Assembly: GCA_964472565.1 (NCBI GenBank) | Contig: CAYYNB010000097.1 | Span: forward strand, 1 to 21,877 | Length of the DNA: 21,877 nucleotides | Origin: DATAMF01 sp964472565 | GTDB taxonomy: Bacteria > Chloroflexota > Anaerolineae > Aggregatilineales > Aggregatilineaceae | Reading direction: 5' to 3' | Shown: positions 15,199 to 21,720 of the stretch, piece by piece | Numbering within the stretch: the stretch's first letter is position 1 | Layout: each line of letters begins with the position of its first letter | Notes under the pieces: model-generated | Told to the model about the DNA's origin: nothing | What the model saw: only the letters and a program-made list of their open reading frames with translations | Database searches by the model: none | Program-made: the position numbers and the translations under genes

Positions 15199-15690
15199 TC
15201 AGCCCTGTCTCGGCGCTTCTTCGCCTTCCGCCGCAGGCAGGGCACCCCGCTCGAATGTAATGCGCATTCGCAGCGTACCCAGGATCAGTTCGTCGCCGGA
15301 TGACACAATGTATTCCTGGAAGGCGAGCAGCCGTTCACCATTGCAGTAGGTTCCGTTCGCGCCCGCCAGATCCGTCAGGATCAGATGGTTGCCGCGCCGT
15401 TTGAGCAAACAGTGGCGGCGCGAGATACCGTGCTGATAAGCCCGGTGCGGCGTCAAATCGACATACTCTTCCCGCTGCTCTAGCAGGCCGGGCGGCATCG
15501 GGACTTGGCGACCCAGAACAACCGCTGAATCAATTGCTACAGCCAGACAAGTGCCGGAGGGCAAGAGTTGCAGCATCACATGCGCATCCGCATCGAACTG
15601 ATCCAATCCGTCCGATTTAGAGAGGGGCAGTGTAATGGGTCTTTTCTTCAAAAAGAGGGTAGTTGACGATGATTCCGGCTCTTGAGGCAT
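15199..15690 (-). CDS. FHA-domain protein without zinc ribbon (FHA paralogue 1)
   Basis: This 163-residue protein starts at the ATG at 15690. A GTG 13 codons earlier lies at the predicted transcript start of the promoter at 15733-15762 and is less likely. FHA domains bind phosphothreonine peptides. Key motifs are VVLGR, GISRRHCLL (SRRH phosphopeptide contact), LTDLAGANGTYCNG (NGT) and the last strands GDELILGTLRMRITF. The two other FHA proteins in the block share a segment before the domain (RPITLPL...FDADAHVMLQLLPSGTCL) and a long insert between GR and SRxH (YVDLTPHRAYQHG). Unlike them it has no N-terminal CxxC ribbon. Its stop lies 10 bp from the capsid stop on the opposite strand with no terminator between. 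No kinase is encoded nearby; partners are unknown. Confidence 0.88.
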   Translation of the reverse strand: MPQEPESSSTTLFLKKRPITLPLSKSDGLDQFDADAHVMLQLLPSGTCLAVAIDSAVVLGRQVPMPPGLLEQREEYVDLTPHRAYQHGISRRHCLLKRRGNHLILTDLAGANGTYCNGERLLAFQEYIVSSGDELILGTLRMRITFERGALPAAEGEEAPRQG

Positions 15691-15732
15691 AATTCCGATA
15701 TCCTGCTTCAATATGGGAGACGTTTTCACCTT

Positions 15733-15762
15733 ATTATAGAACTATTAGAGGCCCGATTGCAA
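15733..15762 (-). promoter_or_regulatory. Sigma-70 promoter of FHA paralogue 1
   Basis: On the minus strand TTGCAA (15757-15762), an 18-bp spacer and a perfect TATAAT (15733-15738) lie between the stop of FHA paralogue 2 (15781) and the ATG at 15690. Paralogue 1 can thus be expressed independently of the two genes upstream. Confidence 0.65.
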
Positions 15763-15780
15763 ATAGTCCAAATGGCTCAT

Positions 15781-16305
15781 TCAGCTAAAAAATAAGGTGA
15801 GATGCAGCCGGCCCAAAATCATCTTATCGCCGTTCGCAATCAGATAACGTTCGTTCGGTTGCAGCAGCACATCGTTCAAATAGGTGCCATTCGCGCTGCC
15901 CAGGTCCATCGCCGCCAACTGCTCACCCACCCGTTCCAACAGGCAGTGCTGGCGTGACACACCTTGAGCATAAGCATGAAAATCGGTCAAGTCCACCATA
16001 TCATACTCAGCCGACCTGCCGCGCCCCAAAACAACCGGTTTGTGGATGCCATGCGTGATGCAGTCCCCGGCGGGCAGCACTTGGATGATCAACGCCGCTA
16101 CCGCATCAAACAGCGTCGCCCCCTGGTGATCCGATGGCAGCAGAATCGGCGGGCGCTTCAAAATATTCGTTCGCATCGGCTCCGCCCCTGTCAACGCCCC
16201 CTGACAGGACGGGCATACCACCGCTTGAGCCTCACAATAATGTCCGCACGCGGGGCATCGCACAGGCGGACGGCGGCTGATAATCGTATCGAGGTTGTCG
16301 CTCAT
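15781..16305 (-). CDS. Zinc-ribbon plus FHA-domain protein (FHA paralogue 2)
   Basis: This 174-residue protein starts at the ATG at 16305 (MSDNLDT). A TTG nine codons earlier (16332), right after the previous stop, is an alternative. An N-terminal zinc ribbon CPACG-x8-CPSC is at about residues 19-34. The shared pre-FHA segment (RPPILLPSDHQG...FDAVAALIIQVLPAGDC) follows, then the FHA domain: VVLGRG, GVSRQHCLLE, MDLGSANGTYLND and GDKMILGRLHLTLF. All phosphopeptide-contact motifs (GR, SRxH, NGT) are present. It lies 27 bp downstream of paralogue 3 and is probably in the same transcript. It is likely a cytoplasmic phosphothreonine reader or scaffold, but the biological role is unknown. Confidence 0.9.
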   Translation of the reverse strand: MSDNLDTIISRRPPVRCPACGHYCEAQAVVCPSCQGALTGAEPMRTNILKRPPILLPSDHQGATLFDAVAALIIQVLPAGDCITHGIHKPVVLGRGRSAEYDMVDLTDFHAYAQGVSRQHCLLERVGEQLAAMDLGSANGTYLNDVLLQPNERYLIANGDKMILGRLHLTLFFS

Positions 16306-16332
16306 AGAAACGTCTTTTTCGGGCAAGATCAA

Positions 16333-16872
16333 CTACCTGGCAGAACTAAAAGAAACCGATATATGCAAAGACCCTAAAATCAGCCTGTCACCCGCTGCCA
16401 GCACTTTTTCATGGTGCGGCAGCAGCGGCTCATTGTTGACATACGTCCCGTTACGACTGCCCATGTCCGCGATCAGCAGACAGCTTCCGCGCCGTTCCAG
16501 GCGGCAGTGTAACCGCGACACACCATGCTGTAAAGCATTGAAGTCGGCCAGGTCCACAAATTCCAGGTCCGGCGGGCCATCCCCCCGCCCCAGAAAGGTC
16601 GGATATTCAAGGGGTAGTGTCAAACAATCTCCCGAAGGCAAAAACTGGAGCAGCGCCTGCGCATTCGTTTCAAAAACCGTGCTGCCCTCTCGATCAGGCG
16701 GCAGTGTCGTGGGCCGCCGGATCAGGGTGCCGGTTTTGGGCTTGGCAGGCGTCTCGGTAGCAATCGGATGGCCGCATGCCGGGCAGTAGGTTTCCTGCGC
16801 AGGCACATGCGAATTACATTGTGGACAGCGGTTAAACCGTTGATCCAGGGGGAGCGTTTTTGACGATTGCAT
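16333..16872 (-). CDS. Zinc-ribbon plus FHA-domain protein (FHA paralogue 3)
   Basis: This 179-residue protein is the first gene of the minus-strand FHA block. Its zinc ribbon CPQCN-x8-CPACG lies at about residues 18-33. The pre-FHA segment RRPTTLPPDREGSTVFE...LLQFLPSGDCLT follows, then the FHA domain with TFLGRG, GVSRLHCRLERR, DMGSRNGTYVNN and GDRLILGSLHISVSF. It is closely related to paralogue 2 and more distantly to paralogue 1, so the block arose by duplication. The gene diverges from the head-tail connector gene across 111 bp. I find only weak minus-strand promoter candidates there (TATGAT near 16901). The ATG at 16872 has a weak ribosome site (GAGA). Confidence 0.9.
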   Translation of the reverse strand: MQSSKTLPLDQRFNRCPQCNSHVPAQETYCPACGHPIATETPAKPKTGTLIRRPTTLPPDREGSTVFETNAQALLQFLPSGDCLTLPLEYPTFLGRGDGPPDLEFVDLADFNALQHGVSRLHCRLERRGSCLLIADMGSRNGTYVNNEPLLPHHEKVLAAGDRLILGSLHISVSFSSAR

Positions 16873-16983
16873 ATCTCATGCCCTTATTACCATTCATCAT
16901 ATCAGAACTTCATCGCTAGTGTACAGAACGCCATGTGAAAAATTTCCGAAATTCTATCCGTTTTTTTACCTCAGGAGGACCTT

Positions 16984-17793
16984 GTGAATACCTATGTCAC
17001 CCTCGCTCAACTCCGCCGTTATCTTGGACTCACGCCCGCCCAGACCACCGATGACGATCTGCTGCTCCTATTAGCGCAGGCGGCCTCGCGGATCATCGAC
17101 AGTTATACCGGACGTCACTTCTATCCCAAACGGGCCACACAGCATTATTCCTACACAAACCCATCGTACCTGTTGCTAATCAACGATCTGCTGACCATCC
17201 ATCAATTGACCAATGGAGATGGGTCAACCATCACGGCTTACCACCTGCATCCCGCCAATGAATCCATCAAGTCGAGCATTATACTGGATCGAGGTGTGGT
17301 CGTCTTCACCTATCTGTCCGACCCCATCGACGCCATCACCCTTGATGCGACATGGGGCTTCCATCCCGACTGGGATCATGCCTGGGCATCCTCCAGCGCT
17401 TCCATCCAGGACAATCCCCTCTCCGCCAGCGCCACCACCCTCACCGTATCCGATGCGGATGCCGCCTTTTCGCCCGGCCAACTCCTCCGCCTCGCCGATG
17501 AATATGTGCAGGTGTTGGCCGTCGATCCGGTGGACAACACCCTGACTATATCACGCAGCGCAAACGGCACCACCGCCGCCAGTCACCCCCAGACCACGCC
17601 GATCAGTATCTATCTCCCGCCCGCCGACATCCAGCAAACCGGCCTGCGCGTGGCGAGTTGGCTCTATAAACAAAAGGATGCGGGTTTTGTCCAGATCGCG
17701 TCCACGCTGCGCGGTCAGATCGCGGTTCCCCCGGCCCTCCCCGATGATGTCCAGCAAATTCTCGCGCCATATATCCGTGTGGTTGTTCTATAG
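16984..17793 (+). CDS. Phage head-tail connector-like protein (gp6-type N-terminus)
   Basis: This 269-residue protein starts with GTG at 16984, preceded by AGGAGG (16973-16978) at a 5-nt spacing. The N-terminus (YVTLAQLRRYLGLTPAQTTDDDLLLLLAQAASRIIDSYTGRHF) is the typical four-helix entry of HK97 gp6-like head-tail connectors. The C-terminal end (PPADIQQTGLRVASWLYKQKDAGF, ...LPDDVQQILAPYIRV) also fits that fold. The middle (about residues 60-200) is longer than usual and beta-rich, with a segment SASATTLTVSDADAAFSPGQLLRLADEYVQVLAV like small beta domains in other phage tail and connector proteins. In a phage it would sit below the portal. No portal is encoded in the window. The stop overlaps the ribosome site of the next gene, so the two are coupled. 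Confidence 0.75.
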   Translation: MNTYVTLAQLRRYLGLTPAQTTDDDLLLLLAQAASRIIDSYTGRHFYPKRATQHYSYTNPSYLLLINDLLTIHQLTNGDGSTITAYHLHPANESIKSSIILDRGVVVFTYLSDPIDAITLDATWGFHPDWDHAWASSSASIQDNPLSASATTLTVSDADAAFSPGQLLRLADEYVQVLAVDPVDNTLTISRSANGTTAASHPQTTPISIYLPPADIQQTGLRVASWLYKQKDAGFVQIASTLRGQIAVPPALPDDVQQILAPYIRVVVL

Positions 17794-17804
17794 GAGTCTG
17801 CGTG

Positions 17805-18239
17805 ATGGGAGCCTTACAAACCGCCCTGACCAATTTAGTCGCCGTCTCCGTTTCCGGTGTGACTTCCTACCCCCTGGATGCCACCCCCGATTCCTTGACT
17901 ACTGCCCAACTTCCTGCCCTGGTGCTTCTACCCGAACTCAGCGGCGAATCATCCGGTCTGGAACCCAATAGGTTTAGCGCGGGAGATGGGTGTCTCCAGG
18001 TGCAGATCGCACATGTGCTGCTGGTCGCCCCTGTCGCCAGCGGCTTCGGCATGCGCGCCCATCTCCCCACCCTGATCGCTTTAATCGATACCTATTTCGC
18101 GGCCCTTGCCGCCGATCCCCTGCTGAACGGCGCGCTGAGTGTGGGCGTACGCTGTGGCTTACGTCTCGGTGTGACTCGTTACGCCGGTATAGAATACCAC
18201 AGCGCCACTTTTCTCCACACCTGGACTCTCAACCTCTAA
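17805..18239 (+). CDS. Probable phage neck/tail-completion protein
   Basis: This 144-residue protein starts at ATG 17805; a GTG at 17802 is equally usable. AGGAG (17792-17796) overlaps the stop codon of the connector gene, showing coupling. The size, the position directly after a connector gene and the sequence style (an N-terminal helix LQTALTNLVAVSVSGVTSYPL, central beta strands CLQVQIAHVLLVA, a helix LPTLIALIDTYFAALAADPLL, then a C-terminal strand region EYHSATFLHTWTLNL) fit tail-terminator or neck proteins that normalise local peptide coordinates. There is no clear catalytic motif. The assignment rests mainly on context. Its last 11 bases overlap tail-to-tail with the stop end of the hydrolase gene on the other strand. 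Confidence 0.6.
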   Translation: MGALQTALTNLVAVSVSGVTSYPLDATPDSLTTAQLPALVLLPELSGESSGLEPNRFSAGDGCLQVQIAHVLLVAPVASGFGMRAHLPTLIALIDTYFAALAADPLLNGALSVGVRCGLRLGVTRYAGIEYHSATFLHTWTLNL

Positions 18240-18957
18240 CAATACTCTGGCAATCGGGGCGTACAGCGCTACGCCCCACCCATTCCACGATCAGCGGCGC
18301 GAGTTCCGCCTCGTTCCCCAGCATCTCCATCGCATGCCCGCTCCGCCCATAAAACCGGCTGAACGTCTCGCCCACCGCCAACCCGGTGAGCACCTTCACC
18401 GTATGCGCTGAATATGAATCCGCGTGACTCACCGCCATCAACACGGGCCGGTCCCCGATTCCCGCCAGCGCGTCTTCCGTCGTCGCCCCGCCATAATTCA
18501 ATCCCGGCGACAGCGCCACCGCCGTCACCACCTGCGGATCAAACGCCATCCCCCGCAGCGCCATATTTGATCCTACGCTCCCCCCGATCAAACTGATCCG
18601 CGCCGGATCGATCCCCGCCTGTCCGCGCAGCCACGCCAGCCACGCCGCCGTATCCCCGTCCGCTTTCGACCAGTTGATCGCGCCGCGTGTTTCCCCGTAC
18701 CCGCGCATACTGATCACCAGCACCGCGTACCCCGCCGCGCGCAGTTGCGGGATCAACCCCGCCCAGTTCTGATCGGCCAGTTCCCAATCAAACACCAGCA
18801 CCGCGGGAGCCAGTTCCCCCACCGCCGGGTAAAAATCCCCGGCCAGCATCAAGCCATCCGCTGCCGGAATCGCCACCCGCTGCGGTCCTTCTTGGGCTTC
18901 CACCGGAGTCCCCCACACCAGCGCCGCGATCAAAACCAGCGCGATGATCGTGTCCAT
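18229..18957 (-). CDS. Secreted alpha/beta hydrolase (paralogue 1 of 3)
   Basis: This 242-residue protein starts at the ATG at 18957 (GAGG 4 nt before it); a GTG six codons upstream is less likely. The signal peptide is residues 1 to about 22 (MDTIIALVLIAALVWG...VEAQ). The body resembles dienelactone-hydrolase-like or peptidase-like alpha/beta hydrolases: nucleophile elbow IGGSVGS (Ser127), acid candidate Asp180 in SHADSYSA, and catalytic His208 in GRSGHAME. The usual His-rich oxyanion segment (LMHQ/LMHH in the paralogues) reads VFDWEL here. The gene overlaps the end of the WD40-like gene by 28 nt, so translation is probably coupled. The substrate is unknown. The C-terminal ten residues extend past the paralogues and cover the overlap with the opposing phage-like gene. 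Confidence 0.88.
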   Translation of the reverse strand: MDTIIALVLIAALVWGTPVEAQEGPQRVAIPAADGLMLAGDFYPAVGELAPAVLVFDWELADQNWAGLIPQLRAAGYAVLVISMRGYGETRGAINWSKADGDTAAWLAWLRGQAGIDPARISLIGGSVGSNMALRGMAFDPQVVTAVALSPGLNYGGATTEDALAGIGDRPVLMAVSHADSYSAHTVKVLTGLAVGETFSRFYGRSGHAMEMLGNEAELAPLIVEWVGRSAVRPDCQSIVRG

Positions 18958-19892
18958 TGTCCCTCGATTTCCCACACCACCAGCCGCCCCTGATCATGTC
19001 CCGCCGCCAGATACCGCCCGGAAGGTGCCAGCGCCACCGACTCCCATCCCGGCTCATCGATGTGCGCCAATGCCTGCCCGCTCATCGTGTGGACCGCGAT
19101 CGACTGGCCTGCATAGTCGCCCGGTGCATACGCCCACACCGCATCGGCGCACGCCACGCGCGGCAAAGCCTTGCCGTCCGTGCTGAGCGGCATCTGGAAC
19201 AGCACCTCGCGCGTGTCCAGCGACCAGATTTGTACGAGCGTGTGGAGCGCGGTCCCCTCTTCCAGCGCCACACGCAGCCCCCATCCCGACGCCCCCAATC
19301 CACACACCGCTTTGGTCCCATCCGGCGAAATCGCCACCTGGTAGAGCGGTTCGGGGAACCGGATCGGGCGCGCAGGCCGGACTTCGTTCCCGTTTCGCCA
19401 CACCCGGATTCCCGTATCCTGCACCACAATCAAATCGTGTTTTGGGGGATCACACCACAACCCTCGCACGTTGTAAATCGTTTGGGGCAGCACCTCAACC
19501 CGCCCATCCGGCACATGCATCAGCGCCGGATGCTCCCGTAATATCCCGATCAGGCTGCGGCTGTCCGCCGCAAACGTCAGCGCCTGCGGTGGATTTTCAC
19601 ATGGGATGTGTGCTTCTTGGAAACGCTGATCCCACAGCTTGATATGAGCGGGGCCGGACGGTCTGCCGTCGGTCAATTCGCTGCAAGTCGCCGCCAACCA
19701 GCGTCCATCCGGCGAAAACGACAGCGCATGGATAAAATGGTTGGCTGCGAGAACAGTGCTTTTCCGCGAGGGGGGGCAATCATACAGGGTCAGCCTACCG
19801 GGGCGCGTCACCACAGCGATATACCGGTTGCTCATGATGATCTGATCAATCGGATCGTCACTCACCTGTTGTTCAAATACTTTTTTGAGCAT
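18930..19892 (-). CDS. WD40-like beta-propeller protein
   Basis: This is a 320-residue protein from the ATG at 19892; a GTG at 19913 would add seven residues, and neither start has a strong ribosome site. Repeated beta-propeller blades are visible: IHALSFSPDGRWLAATCS...IKLWD, QALTFAADSRSLIG, YQVAISPDGTKAVCG...VQIWSLDTREVLF, and WESVALAPSGRYLAAGHDQGRLVVWEIEG. The SPDG and [KVR]xW[DSE] pairs are the WD40 hallmark. There is no signal peptide, in contrast to the overlapping secreted hydrolase downstream. Such propellers act as binding platforms; the partner is unknown. Upstream lies a cluster of hairpin repeats, and I cannot identify its promoter. Confidence 0.82.
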   Translation of the reverse strand: MLKKVFEQQVSDDPIDQIIMSNRYIAVVTRPGRLTLYDCPPSRKSTVLAANHFIHALSFSPDGRWLAATCSELTDGRPSGPAHIKLWDQRFQEAHIPCENPPQALTFAADSRSLIGILREHPALMHVPDGRVEVLPQTIYNVRGLWCDPPKHDLIVVQDTGIRVWRNGNEVRPARPIRFPEPLYQVAISPDGTKAVCGLGASGWGLRVALEEGTALHTLVQIWSLDTREVLFQMPLSTDGKALPRVACADAVWAYAPGDYAGQSIAVHTMSGQALAHIDEPGWESVALAPSGRYLAAGHDQGRLVVWEIEGQWTRSSRWF

Positions 19893-19935
19893 CTTGGTTA
19901 TCTGACTTCTCACCAGCGCTAAACATGCCCCACCC

Positions 19936-20071
19936 GATCTTCCCCCTCTTCCAACTCGGTTGGAGTCGGTTGGCGAGGGGGTGAGGTTCGTAGGGGCAAT
20001 TCACGAATTGCCCCGCCCGCTTGTCTCCCCGTCCTGCCTGCGGAAAGAGGCCGGGAGATAGGGGTGAACCT
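19936..20071. repeat. B-A-B composite of dispersed hairpin repeats
   Basis: Family B (19939-19986: TTCCCCCTCTTCCAACTCGG and a complementary TTGG...GAGGGGG arm, with a small internal duplication of GTTGGAGTCG type) is followed by family A at 19990-20014. That A copy has perfect 10-bp arms GGGGCAATTC / GAATTGCCCC. A second, diverged B element follows at 20020-20069, ending GGGAGATAGGGGTGAACC like the copy at 134-187. The cluster fills the gap between two minus-strand genes and could form strong hairpins in the transcript of the hydrolase pair. Confidence 0.75.
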
Positions 20072-20076
20072 ATTTA

Positions 20077-20787
20077 TTATGCTTTATTATGCCGGTCCAG
20101 CCACGCCACAATCTCCTGCGGCATCGTCTTTTCCCGCCCCAGCATATTCGTGCCGTGCGCGCTGCCCTTATACAGCCGCACAATCGAATCGCCCTCCAGC
20201 AGTGCCGCCAGCGTCTTCACAGCGGTAGCGCTCTCGGAATCGCCCTGCCCCGCCATCAGATACACCGGGCGGTTGCCGATGGTCTCAATCGCGTCTTCTG
20301 TCGTCACCCCTGCATAATTCAACCCTGGCGACAGCGCAATCGCCGTGACGATCTGCTCATCCGCCGCCATGCCGCGAATCGCGAGGTTGCTGCCGATGCT
20401 CGCCCCGATCAGACTGATCCGCGCCGGATCGACTTCCGGCTGTTCGCGCAGCCACGCCACCCACAGCGCCGTATCATCCTGCGCCAGTTCCCAGTCGCGG
20501 GTACCGCCCGTCTGACCGTGCCCGCGCAGATCAACAGCCAGCACCGAATACCCGCCCGCCGCCAGAGATTCGATCACCGCTTTCCAGTCGGCGTTCGATC
20601 CGTTCATCTGGTGCATCAGCAGCGCCGTCGGTGCGCCGCTTTCCGCCGCTGCATAATAATAGCCGAACAGCACCTGCCCATCCGCCGCCGTGATTTCAAC
20701 CGCTTGCGGCTTCAAATCGCCTTGAGCGCTCACCGTACCCGCCAGGGCGCTCACCAGGATCACCATCAATAACAAAGAGCGTTTCAT
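20077..20787 (-). CDS. Secreted alpha/beta hydrolase (paralogue 2 of 3), intact triad
   Basis: This 236-residue protein has a signal peptide (about 1-22: MKRSLLLMVILVSALAGTVSAQ). It shows LLMHQMNGS (oxyanion region, about 57-64), DLRGHGQTGG (86-95), nucleophile elbow LIGASIGS (Ser130), acid Asp183 in AGQGDSES and catalytic His211 in GSAHGTNML. All three triad residues are present. AGGAGG lies 7 nt before the ATG and overlaps the stop codon of the upstream paralogue (20799-21515), so the two genes form a coupled operon. It is exported, probably to the cell surface or medium; the substrate cannot be assigned. The family includes dienelactone-hydrolase-like esterases and peptidases. Confidence 0.92.
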   Translation of the reverse strand: MKRSLLLMVILVSALAGTVSAQGDLKPQAVEITAADGQVLFGYYYAAAESGAPTALLMHQMNGSNADWKAVIESLAAGGYSVLAVDLRGHGQTGGTRDWELAQDDTALWVAWLREQPEVDPARISLIGASIGSNLAIRGMAADEQIVTAIALSPGLNYAGVTTEDAIETIGNRPVYLMAGQGDSESATAVKTLAALLEGDSIVRLYKGSAHGTNMLGREKTMPQEIVAWLDRHNKA

Positions 20788-20798
20788 CAGTTTTCCTC

Positions 20799-21515
20799 CT
20801 AATTATGTGCATCCAGCCAACTGATGATCGATCCGATCAGTTGGCGATCAAACAGAAAGAAATACGTGCAGCACGCATCATTATCATACAACCGGACCTG
20901 GACATCCCCCTGCGCCACACCCAACAGCGTCCGTACCGCGTCCGCTTCTTCCACCGCGCCCTGTCCCGCCGCCAGGTACAATGGGCGCTCACCAATTTCG
21001 ACCACCGCTTCTTCAGTTTTGACGCCCATCACATCCAGCCCGACGGACAGCCCGACCAGGGTGACGATCCGCTCATCCTTCGCCATCACCCGCAGCCCGA
21101 CATCGGCCCCGATGCTCGCCCCGACAATGCTCACCCGCTCTGGATCAATCCCCGGTTGTGACCGCAGCCAGTCCAGCCACCGCGCCGCGTCATCTTCGCC
21201 CAGCACCCAGTCGATTGATCCGCCTGTTTCGCCGTGCCCGCGCAAATCCACCGCCAGCACGCCGTACCCCGCCTCCACCAGCGCCGGGATCAAATCGATC
21301 CAGGCTTCCTTCTGGCTCCCGCCGTGATGCATCAACAGCACCCCTGGCACCGGATCGGTGGTGTCAACGGTGGGCGCATAATACAACCCGATCAGCGCCA
21401 ACCCATCCGATGCTTCCAGTTCGATCCGCTCACCATCCGAACGTTGTGCAGCGGCTGAACGCACCACTAGCGTACTACAAAGCAAAACCAGGACAAGGGC
21501 TATTCGTTTAAACAT
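20799..21515 (-). CDS. Secreted alpha/beta hydrolase-like protein (paralogue 3 of 3), triad incomplete
   Basis: This 238-residue protein starts at the ATG at 21515, with AGGAG 7 nt upstream. A longer frame to 21605 would bury the signal peptide (MFKRIALVLVLLCSTLVVRSAAAQ). It is clearly homologous to the next gene: LLMHHGGSQ, DLRGHGETGGSIDW, and elbow VGASIGAD (Ser135). At the acid position AGQGDSES of the sister reads AGQGAVEE (Ala187), and at the His position KGSAHGTNML reads DNDACCTYFF (Cys215). Only the Ser is left of the triad, so it may be inactive or have changed chemistry. The reading frame is intact with no sign of decay. It is the first gene of the pair with 20077-20787. Confidence 0.88.
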   Translation of the reverse strand: MFKRIALVLVLLCSTLVVRSAAAQRSDGERIELEASDGLALIGLYYAPTVDTTDPVPGVLLMHHGGSQKEAWIDLIPALVEAGYGVLAVDLRGHGETGGSIDWVLGEDDAARWLDWLRSQPGIDPERVSIVGASIGADVGLRVMAKDERIVTLVGLSVGLDVMGVKTEEAVVEIGERPLYLAAGQGAVEEADAVRTLLGVAQGDVQVRLYDNDACCTYFFLFDRQLIGSIISWLDAHN

Positions 21516-21582
21516 GATCAATCTCCTGAAAAAACGGCCACAATGCCATGTTATACGCCCACCCTTCGCTTGAATGATCACT

Positions 21583-21634
21583 GGCTCACCATCCGAGTTA
21601 ACCATCGAAGTTAACCATTCAAGTTAGTCACTCA
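21583..21634 (+). repeat. 13-bp tandem repeat array, copy 3
   Basis: A diverged unit (21583-21595) is followed by AGTTAACCATCGA (21596-21608), AGTTAACCATTCA (21609-21621) and AGTTAGTCACTCA (21622-21634). The array ends 5 bp (CGACC, the same five bases as in copy 1) before the -35 box. Confidence 0.82.
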
Positions 21635-21639
21635 CGACC

Positions 21640-21668
21640 ATGACAAGCTCGAACATCCGTGCTATTCT
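21640..21668 (+). promoter_or_regulatory. Sigma-70 promoter with LexA/Cheo-like box, copy 3
   Basis: The -35 box is ATGACA (21640-21645), the spacer is 17 bp containing GAACATCCGTGC, and the -10 box is TATTCT (21663-21668) after TGC. It points out of the window; the controlled gene, if any, is beyond 21877. Confidence 0.55.
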
Positions 21669-21720
21669 GAGCATATCTGAGCATATCTGCACCTTTACAA
21701 CCTGCCGCACCCGCATTGCT

